The notes under the pieces were generated by a model, which worked only from the letters and a program-made list of their open reading frames with translations, was not told the origin of the DNA and searched no databases. From NCBI GenBank assembly GCA_949288625.1, contig CASEKZ010000043.1, positions 1-16,398 of the forward strand: a DNA stretch of 16,398 nucleotides, in the 5' to 3' direction. Made by a program: the position numbers and the translations under genes. The DNA comes from an uncultured bacterium (GTDB lineage: Bacteria > Bacillota_I > Bacilli_A > RF39 > UBA660). Below, one piece after another: positions 6,868-13,521 of the stretch; within the stretch, counting starts at the first letter, position 1, and each line of letters starts with the position of its first letter.

Positions 6868-7791
6868 ATGAAAAAAATTTTATTATTTACCTTATTAATA
6901 ATTTTAATTCCGCTTTTTATTGTAGGACTTAGTAATTCTGAGAAAATAATAAATAAAATTAAATATGGCAGTTATAATAATAAAGTAATAAGAGTTAAAC
7001 AAAACGAGACTGGTGAAATAATAAACGTACCATTAGAAGAATATGTAATTGGTGTTGTAGCAGGTGAAATGCCTGCTTCGTTTAATGTTGAAGCATTAAA
7101 AGCCCAAGCGGTAGCATCTAGAACATATGCTTTAAAACAAGCAGAATCAAGCAATAATAATTATGATGTAACAGATGGGACACAAAACCAAGTGTATATA
7201 AATTATAATGACATGAAACAAAAATGGCAAAAAAGTTATGAGGACAATTTATCAAAAGTAAAAAAAGCAGTACAAGAAACCAAAGGTGAGGTTGTTTTAT
7301 ATAATAATAATTTAATAGATGCAATGTTTTTTTCAACAAGTAATGGATATACAGAAAATAGTGAAAATGTTTTTTCTTCATCAAAACCATATCTTGTAAG
7401 CGTAGATTCGGCTTGGGACAAAACGGAATCCCCTGTTTTTAATAGTTCTAATGAAGTTTCTAAATCGGAGTTTTTATTTAATTTGGGACTTACTGATTCT
7501 GATAACATAATAATAAGTGATGTTAAAAAAACAAACACAGGCCGAATAATTAGTTTGTCTATTAATGGTAAAAGTTTTGATTCTGATAAAATAAGATCTA
7601 TTTTCGGTTTAAGATCAACTAGTTTTGATATTAGTATTTCTAACGATAAAGTAATTTTTAACGTAATAGGATATGGCCATGGTGTTGGCATGAGTCAGTA
7701 TGGTGCTAACGGAATGGCAAAAGAAGGATATAATTATAAAGACATTTTAAAACATTATTATAAAAATTGTGATATAAAAAAAATAAATTAG
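6868..7791 (+). CDS. spoIID: Stage II sporulation protein D (SpoIID), peptidoglycan lytic transglycosylase
   Basis: SpoIID is a membrane-anchored lytic transglycosylase that, with SpoIIM and SpoIIP, drives septal wall thinning and engulfment during sporulation. The protein is 307 residues, close to the Bacillus length. An N-terminal membrane anchor (about 4-22) is followed by the SpoIID domain: LEEYVIGVVAGEMPASF (56-72) with the predicted catalytic Glu67 in EMPA, EALKAQAVASRTYA (75-88), and the C-terminal GYGHGVGMSQYGA signature. TAAGGAG (6856-6862) lies 5 nt upstream and overlaps the preceding stop. No clear sporulation-sigma promoter was recognised. SpoIID-domain amidase enhancers (LytB type) exist, but the spoIIQ-like and mreB/mbl neighbours favour true SpoIID. 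Confidence 0.93.
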   Translation: MKKILLFTLLIILIPLFIVGLSNSEKIINKIKYGSYNNKVIRVKQNETGEIINVPLEEYVIGVVAGEMPASFNVEALKAQAVASRTYALKQAESSNNNYDVTDGTQNQVYINYNDMKQKWQKSYEDNLSKVKKAVQETKGEVVLYNNNLIDAMFFSTSNGYTENSENVFSSSKPYLVSVDSAWDKTESPVFNSSNEVSKSEFLFNLGLTDSDNIIISDVKKTNTGRIISLSINGKSFDSDKIRSIFGLRSTSFDISISNDKVIFNVIGYGHGVGMSQYGANGMAKEGYNYKDILKHYYKNCDIKKIN

Positions 7792-7841
7792 TGTATATTT
7801 TTTTACCTTTCGTTAAAACTTAAAATGAGAGGTGAAAAAAA

Positions 7842-8483
7842 ATGAAAAAAAGAAGATTAAAACCATTTGTAAAAGTGTCAATTTTGGGAGCATTTTTAAT
7901 CATATGTTTGGTATCAATTACTTTGTTAACCAAAGATAACACTAGTACGGTATCAAAAAGTAATAATGATTTTACTTATGTAAATGATTATATTTTTGAT
8001 AGTTATTATCCTGTTGTAAAGGCAGAAGAAAAACTTATTAGGCCATATACTAATGAAAATGTTAGTATTTACAAGAATTTTTATGATAAAGATGCAAGTG
8101 AAGAAGAACAACAAAATTCAATAATTTATCATGAAGGAATATACATGCAAAATTCAGGGATAAGTTATAAAGCTGACGAAGCGTTTGATGTTGTGGCATC
8201 TTTGTCTGGTACTGTAACTAACATAACAGAAGATTCGTTATTAGGTAAAACAGTAGAAATAAGAAATTCAAATGAAGTAATTACTACTTATCAATCATTA
8301 GGTGAAGTTTTAGTAAAAAAAGGTGATACCATAACGCAAGGTCAAGTAATTGCAAAAAGTGGAACATGTTCTTTAAATACTGACATAACCCAAGGATTAC
8401 ATTTTGAAATGTATAAAAATGGCAGTGTAATCAATCCAGAAAAATACTATGATAAACCAATAAAAGATTTAGTAAATAACTAG
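7842..8483 (+). CDS. spoIIQ: SpoIIQ-like LytM/M23 domain protein with a degenerate active site
   Basis: SpoIIQ is a forespore membrane protein that pairs with SpoIIIAH across the engulfing septum. This 213-residue protein has a basic N-terminus, one membrane anchor (about 11-30), a linker, and a C-terminal LytM/M23 fold (about 95-201). The first metal motif H-x-x-x-D reads HEGIY (97-101): the His is kept but Asp is Tyr. The second motif H-x-H reads GLH (185-187): the first His is Gly. Two of four active-site positions are lost, so catalysis is unlikely and a structural role is favoured. AGGTG (7830-7834) is 7 nt before ATG. Position between spoIID and mreB/mbl matches Bacillus spoIIQ; the intervening spoIIID is missing. 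Confidence 0.8.
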   Translation: MKKRRLKPFVKVSILGAFLIICLVSITLLTKDNTSTVSKSNNDFTYVNDYIFDSYYPVVKAEEKLIRPYTNENVSIYKNFYDKDASEEEQQNSIIYHEGIYMQNSGISYKADEAFDVVASLSGTVTNITEDSLLGKTVEIRNSNEVITTYQSLGEVLVKKGDTITQGQVIAKSGTCSLNTDITQGLHFEMYKNGSVINPEKYYDKPIKDLVNN

Positions 8484-8523
8484 TTAATTATATTACTAAA
8501 ACAATTATAAAATTAGGGAAAAA

Positions 8524-9501
8524 ATGAAAAATAAAGATATTGGAATTGATTTGGGAACTGCTAACATACTTATATATGTAAAGGGTGAGGGAATTGTTCT
8601 TTCTGAACCTAGCGTAGTGGCAATTGATAAAGAATCTGGTAAAGTTCTTGCAATCGGCCAAAAAGCACATGAAATGATAGGTCGTACTCCAGGAAGTGTT
8701 TTAGCAATCAAGCCTTTAAAAGATGGAGTTATTGCAGATTTTGATAAAACCGAAATCATGTTAGATTATTTTATAAAAAAAATAAAAGGTAAAACGTTGT
8801 TTAGTAGACCAAGGATCCTAATATGTTGTCCTTCTAACATAACCCAAGTTGAAAAAAATGCAATTAGAGAAGTTGCCGAAAGAACTGGTGCAAAAAGGGT
8901 ATACGTAGAAGAAGAACCAAAAGTTGCAGCGGTAGGTGCAGGGCTTGAAATTGGAATGCCAAGCGGAAATATGGTAATTGATATCGGTGGTGGCACTACT
9001 GATATAGCAGTTTTATCACTTGATGGAATCGTTTATAGCGAATCTATTAAAGTGGCAGGAAACACTTTTGATGTTGACATAATAAAATACGTAAAAAATA
9101 AGTATAAATTACTAATTGGTGAAGTAACTGCAGAACAAGTAAAAATAAAAATAGGAACCGTTCTTGATGATGTAAAATCTAAATCAATGAAAGTAAGAGG
9201 AAGAGATTTAATTACTGGTTTACCAAAAACAATTAACATAACGTCCGAAGAAGTAAAAGAAGCGATAAAAGATAGTGTTCAAATGATTATTCATTCAACT
9301 AAAACGGTACTTGAAAAAATTGAACCTGAAATATCTGCTGATATAATTGATAAAGGAATTGTTTTAACCGGTGGTGGAGCTTTATTAGAAGGATTAGATA
9401 AACTAATTGAAAAAGAGATAAAAGTCCCGGTTAAAATAGCTAAAAGTCCCATTACTTGTGTAGCGGAAGGAACTGGAATTATTTTAGAAAATTTAGCATA
9501 A
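8524..9501 (+). CDS. mreB: Rod-shape actin homologue MreB/Mbl
   Basis: Bacterial actin that forms membrane-associated filaments and guides lateral cell-wall synthesis. The protein is 325 residues, slightly shorter than Bacillus Mbl. Nucleotide-binding motifs are intact: phosphate-1 loop DIGIDLGTAN (5-14), the conserved EEEPKVAAVGAGL segment, phosphate-2 loop DIGGGTTDIAVLS, and adenosine motif GGGALLEGLD. Position after spoIIQ points to Mbl rather than MreB proper, since in Bacillus mbl follows spoIIQ-spoIIID; residues alone do not settle it. TAGGGAA lies just upstream of ATG 8524, and only 40 nt separate it from the spoIIQ-like gene, so they may be co-transcribed. Its stop codon begins the next terminator. 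Confidence 0.96.
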   Translation: MKNKDIGIDLGTANILIYVKGEGIVLSEPSVVAIDKESGKVLAIGQKAHEMIGRTPGSVLAIKPLKDGVIADFDKTEIMLDYFIKKIKGKTLFSRPRILICCPSNITQVEKNAIREVAERTGAKRVYVEEEPKVAAVGAGLEIGMPSGNMVIDIGGGTTDIAVLSLDGIVYSESIKVAGNTFDVDIIKYVKNKYKLLIGEVTAEQVKIKIGTVLDDVKSKSMKVRGRDLITGLPKTINITSEEVKEAIKDSVQMIIHSTKTVLEKIEPEISADIIDKGIVLTGGGALLEGLDKLIEKEIKVPVKIAKSPITCVAEGTGIILENLA

Positions 9502-9540
9502 AAAGAATTCAAAAATTATAATGAATTCTTTTTATTTTTT
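9500..9540 (+). terminator. Intrinsic terminator after mreB/mbl
   Basis: Perfect 11-bp arms AAAAAGAATTC (9500-9510) and GAATTCTTTTT (9523-9533), 12-nt loop, T-rich tail to 9540. Confidence 0.88.
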
Positions 9541-9541
9541 A

Positions 9542-9550
9542 TGATATAAT
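9542..9550 (+). promoter_or_regulatory. Extended -10 promoter for agrA-agrC
   Basis: TGATATAAT is a perfect extended -10 (TGnTATAAT) right after the mreB/mbl terminator. No convincing -35 is present. Predicted start near 9557 gives a leader of only about a dozen bases before ATG 9569. No clear AgrA (LytTR) site was found upstream. Confidence 0.6.
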
Positions 9551-9568
9551 TAAAATCGGGTGAGTACT

Positions 9569-10279
9569 ATGATTAATTGTATAATTTGTGAAGATAATAA
9601 TCTTGTTAGAGAATTTCATGAAAAAATTATCGCCAAAGTGGCTCTGCCATATGATTTTAATTATGAGGTTTACTCATGTGATAAATACAGTGCAAAACTA
9701 AAGAACTTAATAAATACACCATCTGATATTAAAGTGTATTTATTAGATTTAGAATTACCTAATAAATCAGGAATAGATATAGCACATGAAATAAGAAGGG
9801 TAGATTGGGATAGTGTTATAATCATTCTTACTTCCCATGATGAACTAGAATTAAAATTACTTAAAGAAAAATTATTAATATTAGATTTTATATCTAAATT
9901 TGATGATTATGAAAAAAGACTAAGTGAAACATTGGATATAATAATTAAAAAAGTAGATACTAAAAAGATGATAAGTTTTAAAAGTAATAAAGAGTTACAC
10001 TATGTTAAATTAGATAATATTTTATATGTCAATAAAGATAATGATACCGATAAAACAAAAGTTGTAACCATAGATAATGAATATTTAATAAGAGATAGTT
10101 TATCAAACTTTTTAAAACGTTTAGACTCTAGATTCTTTCAAACCCATAGAGCATGTTACGTTAATTTAAATAAAATTAAAATGGTGGATTTTAAAAATAG
10201 CATTATATATTTTAATAATGATAAAAGCACAGATTATTTATCAAGAAATTATAAAAAAGAATTGAGGAAGGTATTATGA
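9569..10279 (+). CDS. agrA: AgrA-type response regulator with LytTR DNA-binding domain
   Basis: Transcriptional regulator of the quorum-sensing pair, phosphorylated by AgrC. The 236-residue protein has an N-terminal receiver domain (1 to about 122) with acidic pocket E8/D9, phospho-acceptor D60 in VYLLDLELPNKSG, T88 in ILTSHDE and K110 in FISKFDD. A LytTR domain follows (about 132-236) with the signature FFQTHRACYVNLNKI (189-203). ATG 9569 is preferred over GTG 9560, which overlaps the likely ribosome binding site GGGTGAG and lies almost on the predicted transcription start. The gene overlaps agrC by 4 nt (ATGA). The order agrA-agrC is reversed relative to staphylococcal agr, and agrBD is on the opposite strand. 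Confidence 0.93.
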   Translation: MINCIICEDNNLVREFHEKIIAKVALPYDFNYEVYSCDKYSAKLKNLINTPSDIKVYLLDLELPNKSGIDIAHEIRRVDWDSVIIILTSHDELELKLLKEKLLILDFISKFDDYEKRLSETLDIIIKKVDTKKMISFKSNKELHYVKLDNILYVNKDNDTDKTKVVTIDNEYLIRDSLSNFLKRLDSRFFQTHRACYVNLNKIKMVDFKNSIIYFNNDKSTDYLSRNYKKELRKVL

Positions 10280-11592
10280 GTGTGGAAAAAGTTATTGTCG
10301 GATTGGTAGTTGGGATATTTCAAGGATTGTCGAATTCTTATATGATATTTAATCAAATAAATGGCATGGAAAAAACAAATAAAATAAAATTTACAATAAT
10401 TATGTGTATTTATTGTTTTATTGGATTTTTATTTATACCAAATAATATAAGATTTTTGGTGTTTTTATTAGTTATTTTCTTGAATTCATATTTTGTATTA
10501 AACATAAGAGATAAAAATGTTATTTTATATGCATTTAATGCTGGATTAATACTTGTTATTGCTGAACTAGTTATATCATTAGTTTTAGTAATTATAGGGT
10601 TAAACTCAGTAGAAATAGTTGAGAATAATTTATACAATCTTCTTGCAAATGTCTTGATATCAATCTTCTCAATAGTTTTAATAAAGCTCCCATTTATTAA
10701 AAAAATTATAAAAAAGGAAATAAATATATTTATAAAAAATAAAAACCTTATAAAATATTTATATATTTTTCTTGTTATATTATATCTAATTGCGCTTAAA
10801 AATGGATTTGAATTCTTATTGAAATCAAATTATTATATTAACGTAATATTTATGGCGGGTATAATTTTGATAATAACTATAATAATTAGAAATGAGTATA
10901 AGTATGATGAGATAAAAAGTGAATATAAAAACATGTTAAATCACGTAACAAAATATGAAAAAATTATAACTGAGCAAGGTAAGACTAATCATGAATTTAA
11001 AAATCAATTAATGGTAATACGAGGTTATGCACAAATGAATTCTCCTAAGCTTATTGAATACTTAGACTCGGTTATAGAAGATTCTAAAAAGACTCATAGT
11101 AGTTATTTAACTAGTCAGTTAAATAAATTTCCAGCTGGTGGTATAAAAGGTTTACTTTATTATAAATTATCTACGATGGATGAAGAAAACATAAAATATG
11201 AGTTAAATGTTGAATCAGGAGTTAAAATAAGGCTTGATACTTTAGGAACAGAAACTTACAAAAACATTACGAAAATACTTGGTGTATTATTTGATAATGC
11301 AATTGATTCAGCAAAGAAAAGTAATTCAAAAAAGATTATAATTGACGTTGTTAAGAAAACAAATTTAGTAACGTTTAGTATCTATAATACTTATAAAGGT
11401 AAAATTGATATTGATAAAATAGGAACTGGTTTTACAACAAAAGGATATGGTCATGGTTATGGTTTAAGATTAATAAAAGATATTATTGAAAGTAGTAATA
11501 TTTTTGAGATTGAAAACAGTCTTGAAAACGAATATTACGTAACTAAGTTAACTATTAAAACTAAAAAGAAACAAGAAAAAAAGAAAAAGTGA
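10276..11592 (+). CDS. agrC: AgrC-type sensor histidine kinase (GHKL/HPK10 family)
   Basis: Membrane receptor kinase expected to bind the cyclic peptide made from AgrD. The 438-residue protein has six or seven N-terminal membrane segments (about 4-25, 37-53, 59-76, 83-108, 121-138, 158-175, 186-205), a helical linker, and a cytoplasmic kinase. The phospho-acceptor is H239 in TNHEFKNQL (237-245), typical of HPK10 kinases. The ATPase domain has N-box LGVLFDNAIDSA (335-346, N341) and a G-box region GFTTKGYGHGYGLRLI (385-400). The start is coupled to agrA by a 4-nt overlap. The C-terminus is a Lys-rich tail whose last codons form one arm of the terminator shared with agrD. The sensory segment is the most variable part, as expected for a receptor that coevolves with its peptide. 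Confidence 0.94.
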   Translation: MSVEKVIVGLVVGIFQGLSNSYMIFNQINGMEKTNKIKFTIIMCIYCFIGFLFIPNNIRFLVFLLVIFLNSYFVLNIRDKNVILYAFNAGLILVIAELVISLVLVIIGLNSVEIVENNLYNLLANVLISIFSIVLIKLPFIKKIIKKEINIFIKNKNLIKYLYIFLVILYLIALKNGFEFLLKSNYYINVIFMAGIILIITIIIRNEYKYDEIKSEYKNMLNHVTKYEKIITEQGKTNHEFKNQLMVIRGYAQMNSPKLIEYLDSVIEDSKKTHSSYLTSQLNKFPAGGIKGLLYYKLSTMDEENIKYELNVESGVKIRLDTLGTETYKNITKILGVLFDNAIDSAKKSNSKKIIIDVVKKTNLVTFSIYNTYKGKIDIDKIGTGFTTKGYGHGYGLRLIKDIIESSNIFEIENSLENEYYVTKLTIKTKKKQEKKKK

Positions 11593-11611
11593 TTTTACAA
11601 TACTTTTTCTT
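11581..11611. terminator. Bidirectional intrinsic terminator between agrC and agrD
   Basis: Perfect 10-bp arms AAGAAAAAGT (11581-11590) and ACTTTTTCTT (11602-11611), 11-nt loop. T-rich sequence follows on both strands, so it can end agrAC and agrBD transcripts. The left arm lies inside the last agrC codons; the right arm ends one base before the agrD stop. Confidence 0.82.
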
Positions 11612-11737
11612 TTATTTATTTAACATAGATGTAGGCATTTTAGGCTCATCTATAAAAACAACAACACATCCAGTTGTTGCGGTTGCTGCCACTAATGCAC
11701 CTAAAGCTGACACTATTGAAACTAACACTGCTTTCAT
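11612..11737 (-). CDS. agrD: AgrD-type cyclic autoinducer peptide precursor (41 aa)
   Basis: Precursor of the quorum-sensing peptide, cleaved and cyclised by AgrB. The 41-residue product has a Lys at position 2, a hydrophobic, probably membrane-bound leader (about 3-22), a single Cys24, and a charged tail DEPKMPTSM (30-38) matching the conserved D/E-x-P-x-x-P recognition tail of AgrD proteins. The core is TTGCVVVFI. With the usual five-residue thiolactone the ring would be CVVVF; if cleavage falls just before DEP, as in S. aureus AgrD-I (before DEV), the ring would be the six-residue CVVVFI. The start ATG follows AAGGAG by 12 nt, long but similar to agrB; an in-frame stop upstream excludes an earlier start. 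It lies 43 nt downstream of agrB on the same strand. Confidence 0.9.
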   Translation of the reverse strand: MKAVLVSIVSALGALVAATATTGCVVVFIDEPKMPTSMLNK

Positions 11738-11756
11738 TATTTGTTACTTCTCCTTT

Positions 11757-11785
11757 CCTAGATTATTTAACCACCTAAATCTAAG
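11757..11785 (-). other. Hairpin between agrB and agrD in the agrBD transcript
   Basis: On the minus strand, CTTAGATT (11785-11778) can pair with AATCTAGG (11764-11757), 8 bp with one G-U, 13-nt loop. The left arm contains the agrB stop codon and the right arm abuts the agrD ribosome binding site. It could affect agrD translation or mRNA processing. Confidence 0.35.
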
Positions 11786-12386
11786 TGCTTAAACCATAAT
11801 TAACATAGTTTTTATAAGGCATTTTAAATGCTTTATAAGTAACTGGTATTATAAGTATACATTCTATTATTAATCCAATAACCATACAATTTATTATTAA
11901 ACTATTATGTATAAACAAAGTTATGATAAAGTATGTTAATGTAACTATTATAGAAAGAAATTTATACATGATTCTTTTTTTCTTTTTTATAAGAGGTCTT
12001 TTTACTGTGTCGGATGGTGCATACTTGAACATTATCACTAGTATTATTAAATAAAGTATGTATAAGACCTCTTTATTTATCGTGATATATTTACATAAGA
12101 AAGCTCCTGTTAAGAATATCATGCTGGATAATATAAGACATATAAAGCTTTTATTCGCGTGCATACCAAATGCAAATAATCTTATAAAGTTAAATGCTAT
12201 TAATAAATATAATAATTCTTTAAATATTCCTAAGATTAAAGCACAAGAAAATATTATTATCGATTTTGTTATTGTAAGGTATATTCCTTCAACTCCATAC
12301 ATTATTTCATCAATTTTATCGTTCGAATAGTTTGGATATTGTTTTTTTATTTCCCTCTTAATTTTTTCTAAAAGACGTTTTTTCAT
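11781..12386 (-). CDS. agrB: AgrB-type membrane endopeptidase, AgrD processing
   Basis: Integral membrane cysteine protease that cuts the AgrD C-terminal tail and forms the thiolactone. The protein is 201 residues, the normal length. An amphipathic, Lys-rich N-terminus precedes several membrane segments (about 37-55, 57-71, 80-100, 106-121, 142-160, 164-186). The catalytic pair is H76 and C83 in FGMHANKSFIC, with the family's seven-residue spacing. YAPSDTVKRPL matches the conserved YAP-x-D-T-x-x-x-PL segment. GGAGG lies 13 nt before ATG, a long spacer. agrD follows 43 nt downstream. The only close upstream gene is divergent csp, so the promoter lies in 12387-12704; a weak candidate (TTGTAT, 17 nt, TATCAT) is at 12535-12507. 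Confidence 0.94.
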   Translation of the reverse strand: MKKRLLEKIKREIKKQYPNYSNDKIDEIMYGVEGIYLTITKSIIIFSCALILGIFKELLYLLIAFNFIRLFAFGMHANKSFICLILSSMIFLTGAFLCKYITINKEVLYILYLIILVIMFKYAPSDTVKRPLIKKKKRIMYKFLSIIVTLTYFIITLFIHNSLIINCMVIGLIIECILIIPVTYKAFKMPYKNYVNYGLST

Positions 12387-12637
12387 ACTACTTTTATTGC
12401 CTCCGCTTTTTTATTCCAAAACAATTCTATATTAAAACAATAATAAATTTTAAAAAAAGTATTTAAAAGTTACATTTTTAAAGAAAATTATTAAATGTTT
12501 ATAAAAATGATAAAATAAATACCTTTTATATACAAAAAACTACCTTTCATGTTAAAACGAAAAAAACAGATGACGTTAATAGTATGATAAACACACTCGC
12601 CCGCGAAAAATGTCGAAATTTGATGAACGGAAGAGTA
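12387..12637. other. Divergent intergenic region between agrB and csp
   Basis: About 318 bp separate the two start codons. The agrB-proximal 150 bp is almost pure A/T and holds the agrB ribosome binding site (complement of GCCTCC, 12396-12401) and only weak promoter candidates. From about 12560 to 12700 the base content becomes clearly more GC-rich (for example ACTCGCCCGCG near 12595), unlike the surroundings, and contains the Spo0A-like boxes and the csp promoter. No riboswitch or known RNA family was recognised. Confidence 0.6.
12611..12627 (+). promoter_or_regulatory. Tandem Spo0A-box-like sites upstream of the csp promoter
   Basis: TGTCGAA (12611-12617) is an exact match to the Spo0A box TGNCGAA. 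TGATGAA (12621-12627), a one-base-off copy, follows with a 10-bp period in the same orientation. They lie at about -62 to -46 relative to the predicted csp start, upstream of the -35. Confidence 0.45.
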
Positions 12638-12666
12638 TTGAAAACATTTGCTTATAGCGGTATAGT
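12638..12666 (+). promoter_or_regulatory. Sigma-A promoter for csp
   Basis: -35 TTGAAA (12638-12643), 17-nt spacer, -10 TATAGT (12661-12666); each hexamer matches 5 of 6. Predicted start near 12673 gives a leader of about 32 nt. An 11-bp inverted repeat (12648-12658 with 12670-12680, two G-U pairs) spans the -10. Confidence 0.7.
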
Positions 12667-12704
12667 AGAGTTGTAAGCAATAAGGGAAGTGAGGTGTATA
12701 ATTG

Positions 12705-12929
12705 ATGGTAAGAGTGGGAAAGATTAAGTGGTTTAATAATGATAAAGGCTATGGCTTTATCGAAGGCGAAAATGATGAAGACATATTCGTTCATTATTCT
12801 GCTATTAAACAAGATGGTTACAAAAGTCTTTCTGAGGGTCAAATAGTTGAGTACGAATTATTAGAAACGGAAAAAGGTTTACAAGCTATCAATGTAAAAG
12901 AAGTATCAAATGCTACTGTAAAACAGTAG
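12705..12929 (+). CDS. csp: Cold-shock domain protein (CspA/CspB family)
   Basis: Small single-stranded nucleic-acid-binding protein acting as an RNA chaperone. The 74 residues form one cold-shock domain: KIKWFNNDKGYGFIE with RNP1 KGYGFIE (14-20), and RNP2 DIFVHYSAI (26-34). The usual length is 65-70; the extra tail SNATVKQ is encoded by the left arm, loop and part of the right arm of the following hairpin. ATG 12705 is preferred over TTG 12702 because GAGGTG (12691-12696) is 8 nt upstream. The leader is short, unlike the long thermosensing leader of E. coli cspA. Possible Spo0A sites upstream suggest growth-phase control. Confidence 0.95.
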   Translation: MVRVGKIKWFNNDKGYGFIEGENDEDIFVHYSAIKQDGYKSLSEGQIVEYELLETEKGLQAINVKEVSNATVKQ

Positions 12930-12940
12930 CATTTGTCTTT
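12907..12940 (+). terminator. Hairpin overlapping the end of csp
   Basis: Perfect 13-bp arms CAAATGCTACTGT (12907-12919) and ACAGTAGCATTTG (12923-12935), loop AAA. The csp stop codon lies in the right arm. The T tract after it (TCTTTATATT) is weak, so termination may be partial. Confidence 0.65.
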
Positions 12941-12946
12941 ATATTA

Positions 12947-12955
12947 TGATATAAT
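12947..12955 (+). promoter_or_regulatory. Extended -10 promoter for hpf
   Basis: TGATATAAT, identical to the agrA extended -10. Predicted start near 12962, only 2 nt before the AGGAGG ribosome binding site (12964-12969). No -35 recognised. Confidence 0.6.
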
Positions 12956-12977
12956 CTGATTATAGGAGGAATATATT

Positions 12978-13508
12978 ATGAGATATAACATTCGTGGTGA
13001 AAAAGTAGAAATTACACCATCTATACGTTCTTATATTGAAGAAAAAATAGGAAAGTTGGATAAATATTTTGAAAAACCAAATGACATTACTGCAAACGTT
13101 GTAATAAAGGTTCGTGGAAAAGAACAAAAAATTGAAATAACTATACCAGCAATGCGTTATACTTTAAGAAGTGAAGAATCTCATGATGATTTGTACGCAG
13201 CAATTGATCTTACGGTTGATAAACTTGAACGACAAATTAGAAAAAATAAAACAAAAATTAACTCTCGAATAAAGAAAAATGTTATTCAAAATTTTGAGAT
13301 GGATTTAGAAGATAACTTTGAAGATGATAATATAAAGATTTTTAAAAGAAAAAAAATAGATATGAAACCGATGGATGAAGAAGAAGCGATACTACAAATG
13401 AACATGTTAGGGCATTCATTCTTTGTGTTTAAAAATACTAGTACGAATTCAATTTGCGTACTTTATCTAAGAAAAGATGGTAATTACGGAATTATCGAAA
13501 CAAATTAG
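12978..13508 (+). CDS. hpf: Long-form ribosome hibernation promoting factor
   Basis: Binds the small ribosomal subunit in stationary phase and dimerises ribosomes into inactive 100S particles. The protein is 176 residues, the long Firmicutes form. The N-terminal ribosome-binding domain (1 to about 95) starts MRYNIRGEKVEITPSIRSYI and has the basic helix around DKLERQIRKNKTKI. An acidic linker (about 104-117) leads to the C-terminal dimerisation domain (about 122-176) with KIDMKPMDEEEAILQMNMLGH and FFVFKN. AGGAGG lies 8 nt before ATG. hpf next to secA is the usual Bacilli order. Confidence 0.96.
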   Translation: MRYNIRGEKVEITPSIRSYIEEKIGKLDKYFEKPNDITANVVIKVRGKEQKIEITIPAMRYTLRSEESHDDLYAAIDLTVDKLERQIRKNKTKINSRIKKNVIQNFEMDLEDNFEDDNIKIFKRKKIDMKPMDEEEAILQMNMLGHSFFVFKNTSTNSICVLYLRKDGNYGIIETN

Positions 13509-13521
13509 AAATAAACTTAAA

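Noticed and set aside
7118..7691. Two minus-strand open frames inside spoIID
   Set aside because: Shadows of the SpoIID coding sequence, which carries all family motifs.
11592..11792. 67-codon open frame on + across the agrC-agrD junction
   Set aside because: It runs antisense to agrD, which has the AgrD motifs, a ribosome binding site and agrB upstream; the + frame has no such support.
12058..12330. 90-codon open frame on + inside agrB
   Set aside because: Antisense to AgrB with its catalytic His/Cys pair; no ribosome binding site or motif.
12545..12580. Possible AgrA/LytTR direct repeats (GTT-centred, near 12551 and 12575)
   Set aside because: The second is close to consensus but the first is poor, and the 24-bp spacing does not fit the roughly 21-22 bp period expected of AgrA sites.
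12576..12842. Minus-strand open frame across the csp start
   Set aside because: It overlaps the csp promoter and cold-shock domain and shows no recognisable protein feature.
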